A stretch of 64,000 bases of DNA from Tetramitus jugosus (Eukaryota > Heterolobosea > Eutetramitea > Acrasida > Vahlkampfiidae): contig OW569352.1 of the NCBI GenBank assembly GCA_937625935.1, positions 372,001-436,000 on the forward strand, written 5' to 3'. This document shows positions 9,272-17,579 of this stretch, piece after piece (within the stretch, counting starts at the first letter, position 1; the number at the start of each line of letters is the position of its first letter). The position numbers and the translations under genes are program-made. The notes beneath the pieces were generated by a model. The model did not search any database and had not been told where the DNA came from. It saw only the letters and a program-made list of their open reading frames with translations.

Positions 9272-10494
9272 TTATGGAGTGGTTGTTGTGCCGGCAGAAG
9301 TGTATGAAACAACGAACTGGATGGAGGCACACAACAAGAAGAGACCAATGAGCATTTGTCCTCTCCTTGCTCTGTGTTCTTCTGCAAGGCAGAAAGATGC
9401 TGCAGCTCCAGCACAGGCCAACACGAGAGCCAAGCTGATAGAATAAGTTGGTTCAACCCAAGCGTAACCGCGGCTAACACTGTAAAAATTAAAAATCTAG
9501 AATTCGTGAATGGTGGTGTTAGTTAGTAAGATATTCATGAAAATATAGCGAGGAATAATAACATGACACATACTCCCAATAGCAAGGTTGTCTTCGATAT
9601 GGTTCCTCCGATCAAATTGCTGAATGCGATATTAATGTTTTGTGTCTTTCCCTTGCGACTCAGTGAAATACTCTCAAGAATCTCTGGTGCTTCACTTGCC
9701 ACTGGTGCAAAGAAGAAGGCCAACGCCAATGGTGCAATGCCCAAGCTCTTACCAATCGATACAACAGTGCTGATAAATGGTTCAGAACATAGGTAGATAA
9801 TGAGACCTCCAGCAATCAGATAACCAATTCCCTTCCAAGTGGGTTGCTCGTCCTCGTCATCCGAATCACTGTCGCTATCTGCTTCCGTAACACTGTGATC
9901 GTGATGATTCTTCAATTCACCAATCGTGACCGAAATATCGTCTCGATTGTGTGAAGTTGGTGAGCGTGATCCAGTCGAAGAATGGTTGACTGAAGATGAT
10001 GCCGTTGTTGCTGTTGTTGTTGTTGATGATCCACCTGACACTGACTTGTGCAACAATGTCCACAGAATGAATGCACCGTACAGTGCAACACCCAAGTAGC
10101 CAATCCACATGTTGAAACCAAACAGGAGATTGCACACCAAAACAATCAGAGAAGCACCCAACATACTCGCCTGTCTTCTCACTCCAGGAAACAGTGAAAT
10201 GCTCTGATTTTTGCGCGAATTGGCACCGATAAAGACACAGGCACCGACGGCAATTGTGCACACGACAATGGCACTACCAGAGATGGCACCCATGGCAAAG
10301 TGAGGCTGTCCACTTTCGAGTGCCGTGATAAAAAAGATGGTTTCTGGTGCAGTGTTGAGCCAAGCAATCACAAATCCACCAATGACAGTCGCATCGTACT
10401 TGTCTCCGAGAATGTCTCCACCTTCACTGACACACCATGCTCCCAGGATCAACAGAGCCAAAAAAGCAACGAATTGCAGAACAAGCATGATCAT
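9272..10494 (-). CDS. Cation/Ca2+ exchanger (CaCA superfamily membrane protein)
   Basis: A multi-pass membrane transporter. Exon 1 (10494 to about 9563) carries the alpha-1 repeat (GGFVIAWLNTAPETIFFI, then MGAISGSAIVV), a hydrophilic Ser/Thr and Asp/Glu-rich cytosolic loop, and the alpha-2 repeat (FFFAPVASEAPEILES, then NLIGGTISKTTLLLG). The paired APE/EAPE motifs in inverted repeats are typical of sodium/calcium exchangers. Exon 2 (9479-9272) encodes two more membrane helices (TYSISLALVLACAGAAA, MLIGLFLLCASIQFVV). The acceptor TTTTTACAG is clear. The phase-compatible donor is GTTATT at 9562; the better-looking GTATGT at 9573 is out of phase, so the junction is uncertain. The predicted length is about 379 aa. 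Ion specificity cannot be read. Confidence 0.85.
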
Positions 10495-10504
10495 TTTTTT
10501 GTGA

Positions 10505-10528
10505 GTGATGTTGTGATGTTGTGATGTT
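10505..10528. repeat. Triple 8-base tandem repeat in the exchanger leader
   Basis: GTGATGTT is repeated three times perfectly (AACATCAC on the sense strand), ending 10 bases before the exchanger ATG. Confidence 0.8.
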
Positions 10529-10667
10529 GTGTGAGTTGAAGTTTGTTTGTTGTTGAAGAACTCCAGAGTTTTTATGTGACCCGTTCGAAGAAAGAATTTT
10601 CACGCGGCGTTTTGGAGGATTCAGTTTGCTGCTCGCAAGTTCCCGCCGCGACGGTGGCCAAGCGAAT

Positions 10668-12122
10668 CTATGATCTTGTGTCTTCTTCTGAACTGCTGCC
10701 TTCTGATATGAACGATTGAAAACCACTCTCGACGGGAACGAGTGAGATTTTGGGAAGCCTATCTGCATATTCTCTTGGTTTTCCTCCAGGACCAAACTTT
10801 GCAGTGACCTTGCGGTGATAGTTCGGCCTGTACTTGTGTTTGTAGTCTTCCCAGTATTCCCACACCTCGTGAAGCTTCATTTCGTTACTCTTGAATATGA
10901 CCTTAGGTCCCTTGAATGGCACTGTTTTAGGATAGAGTCGAGTATGGACATCTATTCCCTTCTTTTTCTTCTCGCGAAGTGTGCTGAGAACAACATCCCT
11001 ACTCGTGCAATGGTAGTTGTTACTCTTTCCATCAAAAGCTTGAGAGTGGGTTACGCCTACGAGGGGCTCATGTTGAGACGAACTCATATCGAGGAAGGAT
11101 TCATCGACTCGAGCAAACTTACTGAATTCATTCATTGGATGACTCTTTGGCGATCTCGGAGCGAACACTTCATCAACGAATAGCCGTCTGCTAAAACTTT
11201 GAGTCACAGATGACCGATCAAAAGAATCGGTCAGTATTTGAGAGGGATAATTATCTGATGGAGGGATTGGTGGAGATGAAGACTTCTTTCGAAGTACTAA
11301 CTTATGAGAGTTAACTTTTTCCAATGGTCTTTCTTTCAGATAGAGTGAGGTAGGTGGTAGTGGTGTTGTCGAAAGAGATCGATCAAGTATCTTGCTCTTT
11401 GGAGAAGAATGACGAGAATCAAGAACAGATTTGGTTCCCAGATTCTGCTTCTTAGGAGAGGCATTCCTGTCTTTCATCTCGGCAGTTGGTTGTAGAACGC
11501 TCTCCAAAGTAAGTTTCTTTGTTCGATAAGGTCTTAACATATCCTTGTCCATTAATGTCTCCATAGGTTTCGCGCTTAGTGTGCTATCATGGAAATCATC
11601 TACATCCCGAGCTCGAAATCCCAGTTCTGTCTTACTCCTCTTTCTTCTGTCGTTCCATTGGTCTCGGTGGTTTACTGTTGAATAGTCACCAAAGGATGTG
11701 ACACTTCTTGTTGGGACTGAATGCTGTTCCCTCCTTTTTATCTCTTTCTTTCTCTCCTTCTTGTACTTGTTCAACAATTCCCCAAGCTTTTCCTCTCTTT
11801 CTTTCGTGACAAGATCCTCTGTTGGTAAAAAGTAATTACGCATCTGTTCTTCATCAAACTCGGTGGTATCGCTGTCATAGTCTTTTGGTTTCAACGAAGG
11901 ACCATTCTCCTCATCTCCCAAATCTCCTTCAATCTCACTCCCTTCAGAGCTAAGATACTCGTCCATTCGGTGAATCAATGTCTGATTTCCGTAAATCTGA
12001 TTCGCTTCCTCGGCCAATTCAATCTCCTCTAAAATGTGCTTGCTCCTTTGTTCTCTTATCTTATTTCTTCGTTCCTCTTTCCTCAGCTCATTGTACACTG
12101 TTTCGATAGGAGGTAGTTTCAT
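10668..12122 (-). CDS. Unrecognised charged, probably disordered protein
   Basis: A 484-aa single-exon protein starting at the ATG at 12122 (MKLPPIETVYNELRKEER). The N-terminal 150 residues are helical and highly charged, with an acidic stretch (SSEGSEIEGDLGDEE) and a Lys-rich helix (KYKKERKKEIKRREQ). The middle is Ser/Pro-rich with many SP and SPK sites, which suggests phosphorylation by proline-directed kinases. The C-terminus has a compact segment around KLHEVWEYWEDYKHKYRPNYHRKV that could be a short folded or binding motif. No domain is recognised. It begins 34 bases downstream of the 3' end of a 5S rRNA gene on the same strand. Confidence 0.75.
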   Translation of the reverse strand: MKLPPIETVYNELRKEERRNKIREQRSKHILEEIELAEEANQIYGNQTLIHRMDEYLSSEGSEIEGDLGDEENGPSLKPKDYDSDTTEFDEEQMRNYFLPTEDLVTKEREEKLGELLNKYKKERKKEIKRREQHSVPTRSVTSFGDYSTVNHRDQWNDRRKRSKTELGFRARDVDDFHDSTLSAKPMETLMDKDMLRPYRTKKLTLESVLQPTAEMKDRNASPKKQNLGTKSVLDSRHSSPKSKILDRSLSTTPLPPTSLYLKERPLEKVNSHKLVLRKKSSSPPIPPSDNYPSQILTDSFDRSSVTQSFSRRLFVDEVFAPRSPKSHPMNEFSKFARVDESFLDMSSSQHEPLVGVTHSQAFDGKSNNYHCTSRDVVLSTLREKKKKGIDVHTRLYPKTVPFKGPKVIFKSNEMKLHEVWEYWEDYKHKYRPNYHRKVTAKFGPGGKPREYADRLPKISLVPVESGFQSFISEGSSSEEDTRS

Positions 12123-12156
12123 TCTCAAATGCTTGCTTTGTTGTCAGAAGATAAAA

Positions 12157-12275
12157 GCCTACATTACTGAGGGTTCTCGAGTAGTCTCCTATCTCAATAC
12201 TAACTCAGCCAGATGGTGCTTAACTTCTCTATTCGAAATGGGAAGAGGTGGTTCCACCATTGTATGAACGTAGAC
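12157..12275 (-). rRNA. 5S ribosomal RNA, copy 1
   Basis: A 119-base sequence identical, base for base, to the copy at 17416-17534 on the other strand. It has the 5S hallmarks: the 5' end GTCTACGTT pairs with the 3' end AATGTAGGC to form a 9-bp helix I; a CCCATTTCGAA loop and GAGAAGTTAAGC follow, as in eukaryotic 5S; and the internal control region is intact. A short T run (TTTTAT on the sense strand) follows the 3' end and would serve as RNA polymerase III terminator. In Naegleria the 18S/5.8S/28S genes are on an extrachromosomal circle, so a chromosomal 5S is expected. Confidence 0.93.
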
Positions 12276-12371
12276 ATCTTTGAAGTAAATTAGACCACTT
12301 TCTGCGCCATTGAGAATTAATCAGGTGACCGAGGGTCATTGCTCTTCGAGCGATGGCCGAAGAAAACAAAA

Positions 12372-12391
12372 GACAATAAAGTGAGCAACCG
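12372..12391 (-). repeat. Conserved 20-base element upstream of 5S copy 1
   Basis: CGGTTGCTCACTTTATTGTC on the minus strand, about 97 bases upstream of the 5S start. It is identical to 17113-17132 on the + strand, which lies about 284 bases upstream of the other 5S gene. TTGTTTT also follows in both. Confidence 0.7.
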
Positions 12392-12484
12392 AAATGGGTG
12401 GATTAAAAAAAATAGTTCCCTCTCAGTCGGTTTGAGGCTTATGATTCTGGTTTGTGTTATTATGACCTGATTTCTGATGTCCCT

Positions 12485-13492
12485 TTAACACAAGATACAC
12501 TTGCCATGGTTGTTGCCAGTGCTCGCGTTTCTGCGCATGTAATATCCGATGAGAGCGCATCTCGCCAGAGTGTCATGAAACTCTACATGTAGATTCTGTC
12601 CGCTGAGTGCACTGGTTTCTATGTACAACATACAGTTGTGGTGTTTGGCCATGCATTCTCCTTCTTCGTGCGTGACCATATCCAAAACATTCGATAAAGG
12701 ATGAGAAAGTCTGCCTCTCAGATCGATTTTGGTTCCCACTAACATTACGATTGCTTCAGGCCAGTGATGCATTACTTCAGACAACCACTTCTTTGTAATG
12801 TTCTGAAAGCTCGAATGATTGACAACAGAGAAGCACATGAGAAAAATATCAGTGTATGGATAGGATAGAGGTCTCAACCGTTCATAGTCGTCTGATCCAG
12901 CAGTGTCCCAAAATATGATTGATCTCTTCAATCCTCCCCACGTCGTCTCAACACAATAATTGTCCATCACTGACGGGTAATAGTACTCTGGGTAATAGTT
13001 TTGAGCAGCTCTGATTTGTAGATATGTCTTACCTACGGATCCATCTCCTACGACAACAACCTTGATGTTATCCAGTTTTTTCTTCTTCACTTGAATCGTG
13101 TCAACAGAGAACTCATCTAATCCATTGAAGCCAAGGTATTTATGATGTGGGCGATCCAATATTGAAGGTACAGTAACAATATCTTTCTTTCTTTTTTCAA
13201 CAATGTCTGACAAGACTTGTTTTAACAGCAGTACTTTGTCCCTGTAGTTGCTCACGGATTGGCCGCGCTCCAGAATACTCGATTTAATGGATTCATATCT
13301 GGGACGATCAATGACAGATTGAAACACAGGCTTCCACAAGTGATTGTGCTCTGTTAGTTCAAATATGCTCCATGACTTTTGAGCAAGCCTCACGTGACTC
13401 AAGTCACTAACTTCCAAGAAAGACAGAATAACAAGTGAAACATCATCAGGCAATTGCCAATGCAAGCCACTCTCCTGTTCAAGTTCACACAT
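12485..13492 (-). CDS. F-box / Rho-family GTPase fusion protein
   Basis: A 335-aa protein from the ATG at 13492 (MCELEQESGLHW); the open frame continues upstream without an ATG. Residues about 13-58 form an F-box (QLPDDVSLVILSFLEVSDL, then HLWKPVF). After a helical linker, residues about 145-335 are a Rho-family GTPase: P-loop GDGSVGKT (149-156), switch I PSVMDNY (Rho usually PTVFDNY), switch II WDTAGSDDYERLRPLSYP, base motifs GTKIDL and ETSAL, a helical insert (RGRLSHPLSNVLDMVTHEE), and a C-terminal CILC prenylation box. An F-box recruits SKP1-cullin ubiquitin ligases, so a membrane-anchored, nucleotide-gated ubiquitin ligase receptor is an inference. The neighbouring divergent gene also encodes an F-box. 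Confidence 0.9.
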   Translation of the reverse strand: MCELEQESGLHWQLPDDVSLVILSFLEVSDLSHVRLAQKSWSIFELTEHNHLWKPVFQSVIDRPRYESIKSSILERGQSVSNYRDKVLLLKQVLSDIVEKRKKDIVTVPSILDRPHHKYLGFNGLDEFSVDTIQVKKKKLDNIKVVVVGDGSVGKTYLQIRAAQNYYPEYYYPSVMDNYCVETTWGGLKRSIIFWDTAGSDDYERLRPLSYPYTDIFLMCFSVVNHSSFQNITKKWLSEVMHHWPEAIVMLVGTKIDLRGRLSHPLSNVLDMVTHEEGECMAKHHNCMLYIETSALSGQNLHVEFHDTLARCALIGYYMRRNASTGNNHGKCILC

Positions 13493-13605
13493 TTTGTGGT
13501 TCTCGTGCGAGTTCTGGTTTGTTTTGAAGAAAAATTGTTCCCAGGGTGTTCCTGCTTGTTGTGAGTTTTTTTGGCAAGATGGTCCTCCTTCCACTTTTGC
13601 CGTTC

Positions 13606-13653
13606 GTATTGAGATAGGAGACTACTCGAGAACCCTCAGTAATGTAGGCTTTT
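13606..13653 (+). pseudogene. 3' fragment of 5S rRNA with its terminator
   Basis: Positions 13606-13649 are identical to the last 44 bases of both complete 5S genes, and four T residues follow as in copy 1. The 5' 75 bases of the gene are missing. The fragment ends 56 bases before the ATG of the F-box gene on the same strand. Confidence 0.9.
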
Positions 13654-13705
13654 GAGTTTTGTTGTGGAAAACGACGTTCTGAGGAACAGAATCAAGAACA
13701 GAACC

Positions 13706-14434
13706 ATGAGCAAGGCGAGACCTGTCACAAAAAGGCGACCAACAACTTGTACAACCAAGGCAAGAGGAGCCAAGCTCTGGTTGAGCGATGACGTTTTGTC
13801 TTACGTCTTCAGCTTTTGTGATGCACACGATCTGTGTCACCGCATTGCCCTTGTTTGCCACAAATGGAGCCAGAATCAATACCCTGCTTGGAAAGAGTTG
13901 TACATGTTAAAGTACGGACCAAATCTCCCAGTGGGTTTCTCAAGTGAAGACAAGATCGATCCAGGGTTGCATGTAGGTCAGGAGCAAGCCTACAAGTTCT
14001 TTTATCGGGTGAAAGCCCAATACAAGAATAATCTGTATGTGTCTGAGTCAAAGAATTATCATAGATCTGATTTCCCTGACAAGGAAAGCGAGTGTTCATG
14101 GTTTGCCAAGCAAGTACTTTCCTCAGGTTTGCGTTACTCAAGTAATGAACCATTTTGGCCCGATCTGGCATGCATGTTAGGTGAGGAGGAGGAATCAGTT
14201 GATGATCAACAGTTCACCCAAATAACAGTTGTGGATCGACTGACTCATCTCAAGTACTATGTGTATGTGTATGAACTGGGTAATAGTGTCTATGGAGCTG
14301 CCTTCTTGGGAGGGGCCATAGATGATACGGTGAGTGTTATGAGCGATGCAAGTTTTTATGAATGCAGCGAACCGAATAAGCATCAAGACGACCTACAGTT
14401 GAGAAAGGTACTGGATTGTATTTTATATGTATAA
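13706..14434 (+). CDS. F-box protein
   Basis: A 242-aa protein starting at the ATG at 13706 (MSKARPVTKRRP); the frame runs 18 codons further upstream but has no ATG. A basic N-terminus is followed by an F-box at about residues 24-68 (LWLSDDVLSYVFSFCDAHDL, CHKWSQNQYPAWKELYMLKYG). The remaining region (about 150 residues) reads like one folded domain with a mid-protein acidic loop (GEEEESVDDQQ) and no recognised repeats. F-box proteins supply substrate specificity for SCF ubiquitin ligases. The gene is divergent from the F-box/Rho gene, with 213 bases between their start codons, so they may share a promoter. The 5S fragment lies in that promoter. Confidence 0.85.
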   Translation: MSKARPVTKRRPTTCTTKARGAKLWLSDDVLSYVFSFCDAHDLCHRIALVCHKWSQNQYPAWKELYMLKYGPNLPVGFSSEDKIDPGLHVGQEQAYKFFYRVKAQYKNNLYVSESKNYHRSDFPDKESECSWFAKQVLSSGLRYSSNEPFWPDLACMLGEEEESVDDQQFTQITVVDRLTHLKYYVYVYELGNSVYGAAFLGGAIDDTVSVMSDASFYECSEPNKHQDDLQLRKVLDCILYV

Positions 14435-14540
14435 TGAGTATGAAGAGGCTGACGATAGGTGGATAAGCTTCAAAATGAGTATTCGTGGGTGAATTCAGAA
14501 TAGTTTATATACAAGGTGGAACTCCCATCAGAATGACTTC

Positions 14541-15555
14541 TTAAAAGGGATACTTGGTGTTGGTAGCTTCTTCGCTGTGTATAAACAACTTGGCAGCAAC
14601 ATCAGCATCCCTAGCATGACGAGAAGGAGTCTTTTCTTTGCAATCGTCAAAGTAGAGTCCACCCTTTCCGTTCAAATCCTCACTGGTTGCAAGGTACACC
14701 TGAGTAGCAGCTCCCTGAGGAATGCTCTCGAATACCAGGGACAATAGAGATAATCCCACTTTATTTATCCAACCTGTATTATGCCTTTGTAGATCTGTTG
14801 AAATGTTCCCTGGATGAAGCGAATTGGATGTAATGCTCACTTTGGACTCCTTCAATCGCTTGTTCAATTCCTTGGTGAACAAAATGTTGGCCACCTTGCT
14901 CTGACCATATGCTCGCCACTTTGAATATGATCGATTCTTGTAGTGCATATCATCAAAGTGAATGTGATCAAATCTGTGACCTAAAGAGCTCACATTGATC
15001 ACTCTGCCCTCCTTGTTGTCCTTCTCCGAGGTATCCTTCATAACATCCAGCAACTTGAGAGTCAACGCAAAATGACCCATATGATTGATTCCCATCTGTG
15101 TTTCAAATCCGTCCTCCGTGTAGGATAGAGGAGGAATCATTTGGCCTGCATTATTGATCAGAACATTCAATTTTGGATAGCGTTCGTGATAACCCTTGGA
15201 GAATTCATCAATGGAATTGAGTGATGCCAGATCCAGCTCTTCCAGATAGAGCTTACCACCACATGAATCGGAACATTGATCCTTGATACGTTTCTCTGCT
15301 CCCTGCAGCTTTTCCATGCTTCTGCTGGCCATTACAACGGTGGCACCGTGATTGAACAGTGTGCGAGCAGTTTCTTCTCCCTATTTAGCCATTTTTTGTA
15401 GTTTAAGGACCAATTGAAATCTAATAAAACAACGAACAATCAATACATACAATTCCACCAGAGGAACCAGTGACCACAAAGTACTCATCTGTGAGATTCT
15501 TTCCTTCGAGAACCTGATCTGCAGTTGTGCTCGAGTTAAAACGCTGCTTTGCCAT
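14541..15555 (-). CDS. Short-chain dehydrogenase, retinol dehydrogenase/WWOX-like
   Basis: Two exons, 15555-15451 and 15380-14541, with a 70-base intron (GTATGT donor, AAATAG acceptor, phase 0) falling inside the cofactor loop; the product is 314 aa. Splicing rebuilds TGSSGGIGEETARTLF, the NAD(P) loop. Further motifs are LINNAG, NVSSLGH with the catalytic Ser, and YGQSK with catalytic Tyr and Lys. The segment SLHPGNISTDL and overall length match RDH11-14/WWOX-type reductases that act on retinoid, steroid or lipid carbonyls, generally with NADP(H). The exact substrate is unknown. Unlike the SDR at 6377-7153, all catalytic residues are intact. Confidence 0.92.
15381..15450 (-). other. Intron in the SDR cofactor loop
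   Basis: 70 bases, GTATGT donor and TAG acceptor. Removal restores the TGxxxGIG motif exactly. Confidence 0.85.
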
Positions 15556-15812
15556 TGCCTACTAAAACGTGTGATTACTTTCTTTTCAGATGTCTGAACG
15601 TGGATTCGAAATTCTTCTTTTGAACCTTGCGGGAATGGAAATCTGTCCAGAAAGGACTTCTCTATAGTTTGTACGCAATACACGTTCAACGAATTTGGCC
15701 TCAGTTGACCTGGCAGAGTATTAAAAATCTTTAAATCGGAGATTCTTTCAGAACTAACATCTAGTTCATAAACAAACTAAAACGAGAAATTCTCGTTCAC
15801 ACAAAGAAAGTA

Positions 15813-16605
15813 ATGGGTGAGTTTCCTTTTGAGTGTGAAGTTTGCAGTGGAGGTCAGTACGAATGTGCCATACGTCGCCGAAACGAACGACAAAAGGAAT
15901 TAAAAGAAGAGGAGGCTCAACGACGAAGAGAGCTCAACAAAGGTCGCAGAAGAAGAGGAGGAAGACAGTGAACTCGAAGAAGAGGAGGACGATGAAGGTG
16001 TAGACTACGATGAACTCCATCTTTCTTGTGAAGGAGGGCCATGTTGGTACATGTCATTTCATTTACTTTGTGGGCACTGACAACTGACGCCTGTCTCTTT
16101 CATTTGGAAGAAAAGTTATTCGGAAGAGGTTGTGGTACGTGTTGGAGATCATGTGATTTTGAACTGTACTTACACTGCAAATGGATCTGCTACAGTTGGA
16201 AATATGGATCACACGGTGTATTCTGCAGAATTCTCACGAAAATTCGACTCCTGGGGAGATGTGAAACTTGTAGCTGATGGATTTGTTTGTGTTGACTGTT
16301 ATGAGGATGATCAAGCGGTTCAAAGTCTGAAGAAGATTGATCCCACTGATGACTACGAATACAGGCAAAAACATACTGCCTACGTGTTGAAATCAAAGCT
16401 GAACATTCCTTTGTCTGTGGTCCAGCATCAGATCATGCCCTACTTGCAAAATTGTGTGGAGCACAAGGATAGGTATGACTGTTTGTTGTGCCCTGTGATC
16501 CTAGCATCTGACTACACATTGGAGAAAGAGGGGGAGCTCAGACTCGAGAGTGAAGAAGAGGAAGAGGAACATAAGAGTAAGAGACCCCGCTTGAGCTCTG
16601 AATAA
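15813..16605 (+). CDS. Unrecognised acidic, Cys-containing protein (three exons)
   Basis: Best model: exons 15813-15852, 15929-16046 and 16116-16605, with introns of 76 bases (GTCAGT...GAAG) and 69 bases (GTACAT...AAAAG), both phase-compatible; the product is about 215 aa. The N-terminus has a CxxC pair (FECEVCSG), then an acidic run (EEEEEDSELEEEEDDEG) and another Cys cluster (LSCEGGPCC). A folded part follows (VVRVGDHVILNCTY, VADGFVCVDCYEDD), and near the C-terminus is RYDCLLCPV. The tail is acidic, ending in KRPRLSSE, which may be a nuclear signal. The repeated CxxC pairs suggest metal binding. I do not recognise the family; splice sites are predicted by eye. Confidence 0.55.
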
Positions 16606-16893
16606 GGTTGATGTTAAGGGTACCACAACCGATCACCCATTTTCTTCTCTGTTAAACACACCGTCATTATCTTGAATATACACTAAGGTTTGTTGCCGTG
16701 GCGATATTGAAAATGCTCATCCACCACATTCGGGCGCAGTGCTCCCTTTCCTAATCGAAACCAGTGTTCAATTTCTTTCTCTTCCAGACCTCGTTCTAGT
16801 GTTCTCTTCTAGTAGGACATGAGCAATCGATGGAATTTAAATTGAACGATTCCTTTGTGTAAGTGTAACCCAATTGCAACCATTCTCGGCGAT

Positions 16894-16919
16894 AACAAAT
16901 TTCAAGAGCAAAATTTGTT
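16894..16919. repeat. Inverted repeat, 9-base arms
   Basis: AACAAATTT at 16894-16902 and AAATTTGTT at 16911-16919, separated by 8 bases. Perfect arms; function unknown. Confidence 0.7.
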
Positions 16920-17112
16920 TTGTCAAGAGCTCTCCAAGTTCCAAAAAACCACAATAAAAACGTGAGAATTCATCTTTGCCCTGTCTTTTGTCGCATTTTC
17001 GGCCATAAGTAATAAGCAACCACTACAGCAATTTTCCTTACTTCCTATTACCAAGAAAAATCCCGCAAGGGGTGGTTACTGTTTTGCCTGTTGTTTCTGA
17101 ACTTATCCATTG

Positions 17113-17132
17113 CGGTTGCTCACTTTATTGTC
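17113..17132 (+). repeat. Conserved 20-base element upstream of 5S copy 2
   Basis: CGGTTGCTCACTTTATTGTC, an exact inverted match to 12372-12391. In both loci it lies upstream of a complete 5S gene in the same relative orientation. Confidence 0.7.
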
Positions 17133-17281
17133 ACTTGTTTTACTTCAAGCGGTGTCACCCTTCATTGCTGCTGTTTCACTTTTGTCGGTGAAGGCGCACA
17201 CCTCCGTTTCGCACTGTTCACATATGTTCTTGCTTTCTTTGCCAAGCAGTTTTGAGCCTATCATTCCTTGAAGGTCTTCGC

Positions 17282-17313
17282 GACAATTTGCCTTCCCTCA
17301 GTCGCAAATTGTC
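17282..17313. repeat. Inverted repeat, 10-base arms
   Basis: GACAATTTGC at 17282-17291 and GCAAATTGTC at 17304-17313, with a 12-base loop. Perfect arms; located 100 bases upstream of 5S copy 2. Function unknown. Confidence 0.75.
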
Positions 17314-17415
17314 AAACCAGGAATTCTTTCAAACGAAGGATCATCAACCTTCAATCGTTCGCGACTCGTGATTCCGCCTGGGGTGGAAGTAGGTTGTTAA
17401 TTTAACTTTTACAGC

Positions 17416-17534
17416 GTCTACGTTCATACAATGGTGGAACCACCTCTTCCCATTTCGAATAGAGAAGTTAAGCACCATCTGGCTGAGTTAGTATTGAGAT
17501 AGGAGACTACTCGAGAACCCTCAGTAATGTAGGC
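17416..17534 (+). rRNA. 5S ribosomal RNA, copy 2
   Basis: 119 bases, identical to the minus-strand copy at 12157-12275. Helix I is closed by GTCTACGTT and AATGTAGGC. Seven T residues follow directly (17535-17541) as a polymerase III terminator. The UBA5 start codon is only 46 bases downstream on the same strand, so the 5S gene occupies the position of the UBA5 promoter or leader. Confidence 0.95.
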
Positions 17535-17541
17535 TTTTTTT
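17535..17541 (+). terminator. T-run terminator of 5S copy 2
   Basis: Seven consecutive T residues directly after the 5S 3' end, the usual RNA polymerase III stop. Confidence 0.7.
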
Positions 17542-17579
17542 CTCTAACGAAGCAAGCAAAAACCAAAAAAACTAAGTCA

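Larger units (their letters stand above)
16606..17415. other. Intergenic region upstream of 5S copy 2
   Basis: About 800 bases without a convincing coding region. It contains two perfect hairpins (16894-16919 and 17282-17313), the 20-base element shared with the other 5S locus (17113-17132), and a TTAATTTAACTTTT box just before the 5S gene. Confidence 0.6.

Noticed and set aside
9205-9480. Alternative minus-strand frame of 91 codons
   Set aside because: The adjacent frame encodes the two missing membrane helices of the exchanger and is the coding one.
12485-13594. Longer N-terminus for the F-box/Rho protein
   Set aside because: The extra 34 codons have no ATG and run into the 5S fragment region.
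15943-15949. Seven-base GTCGCAG as a micro-intron or frameshift
   Set aside because: A normal 76-base intron (15853-15928) resolves the frame without an exceptional mechanism.
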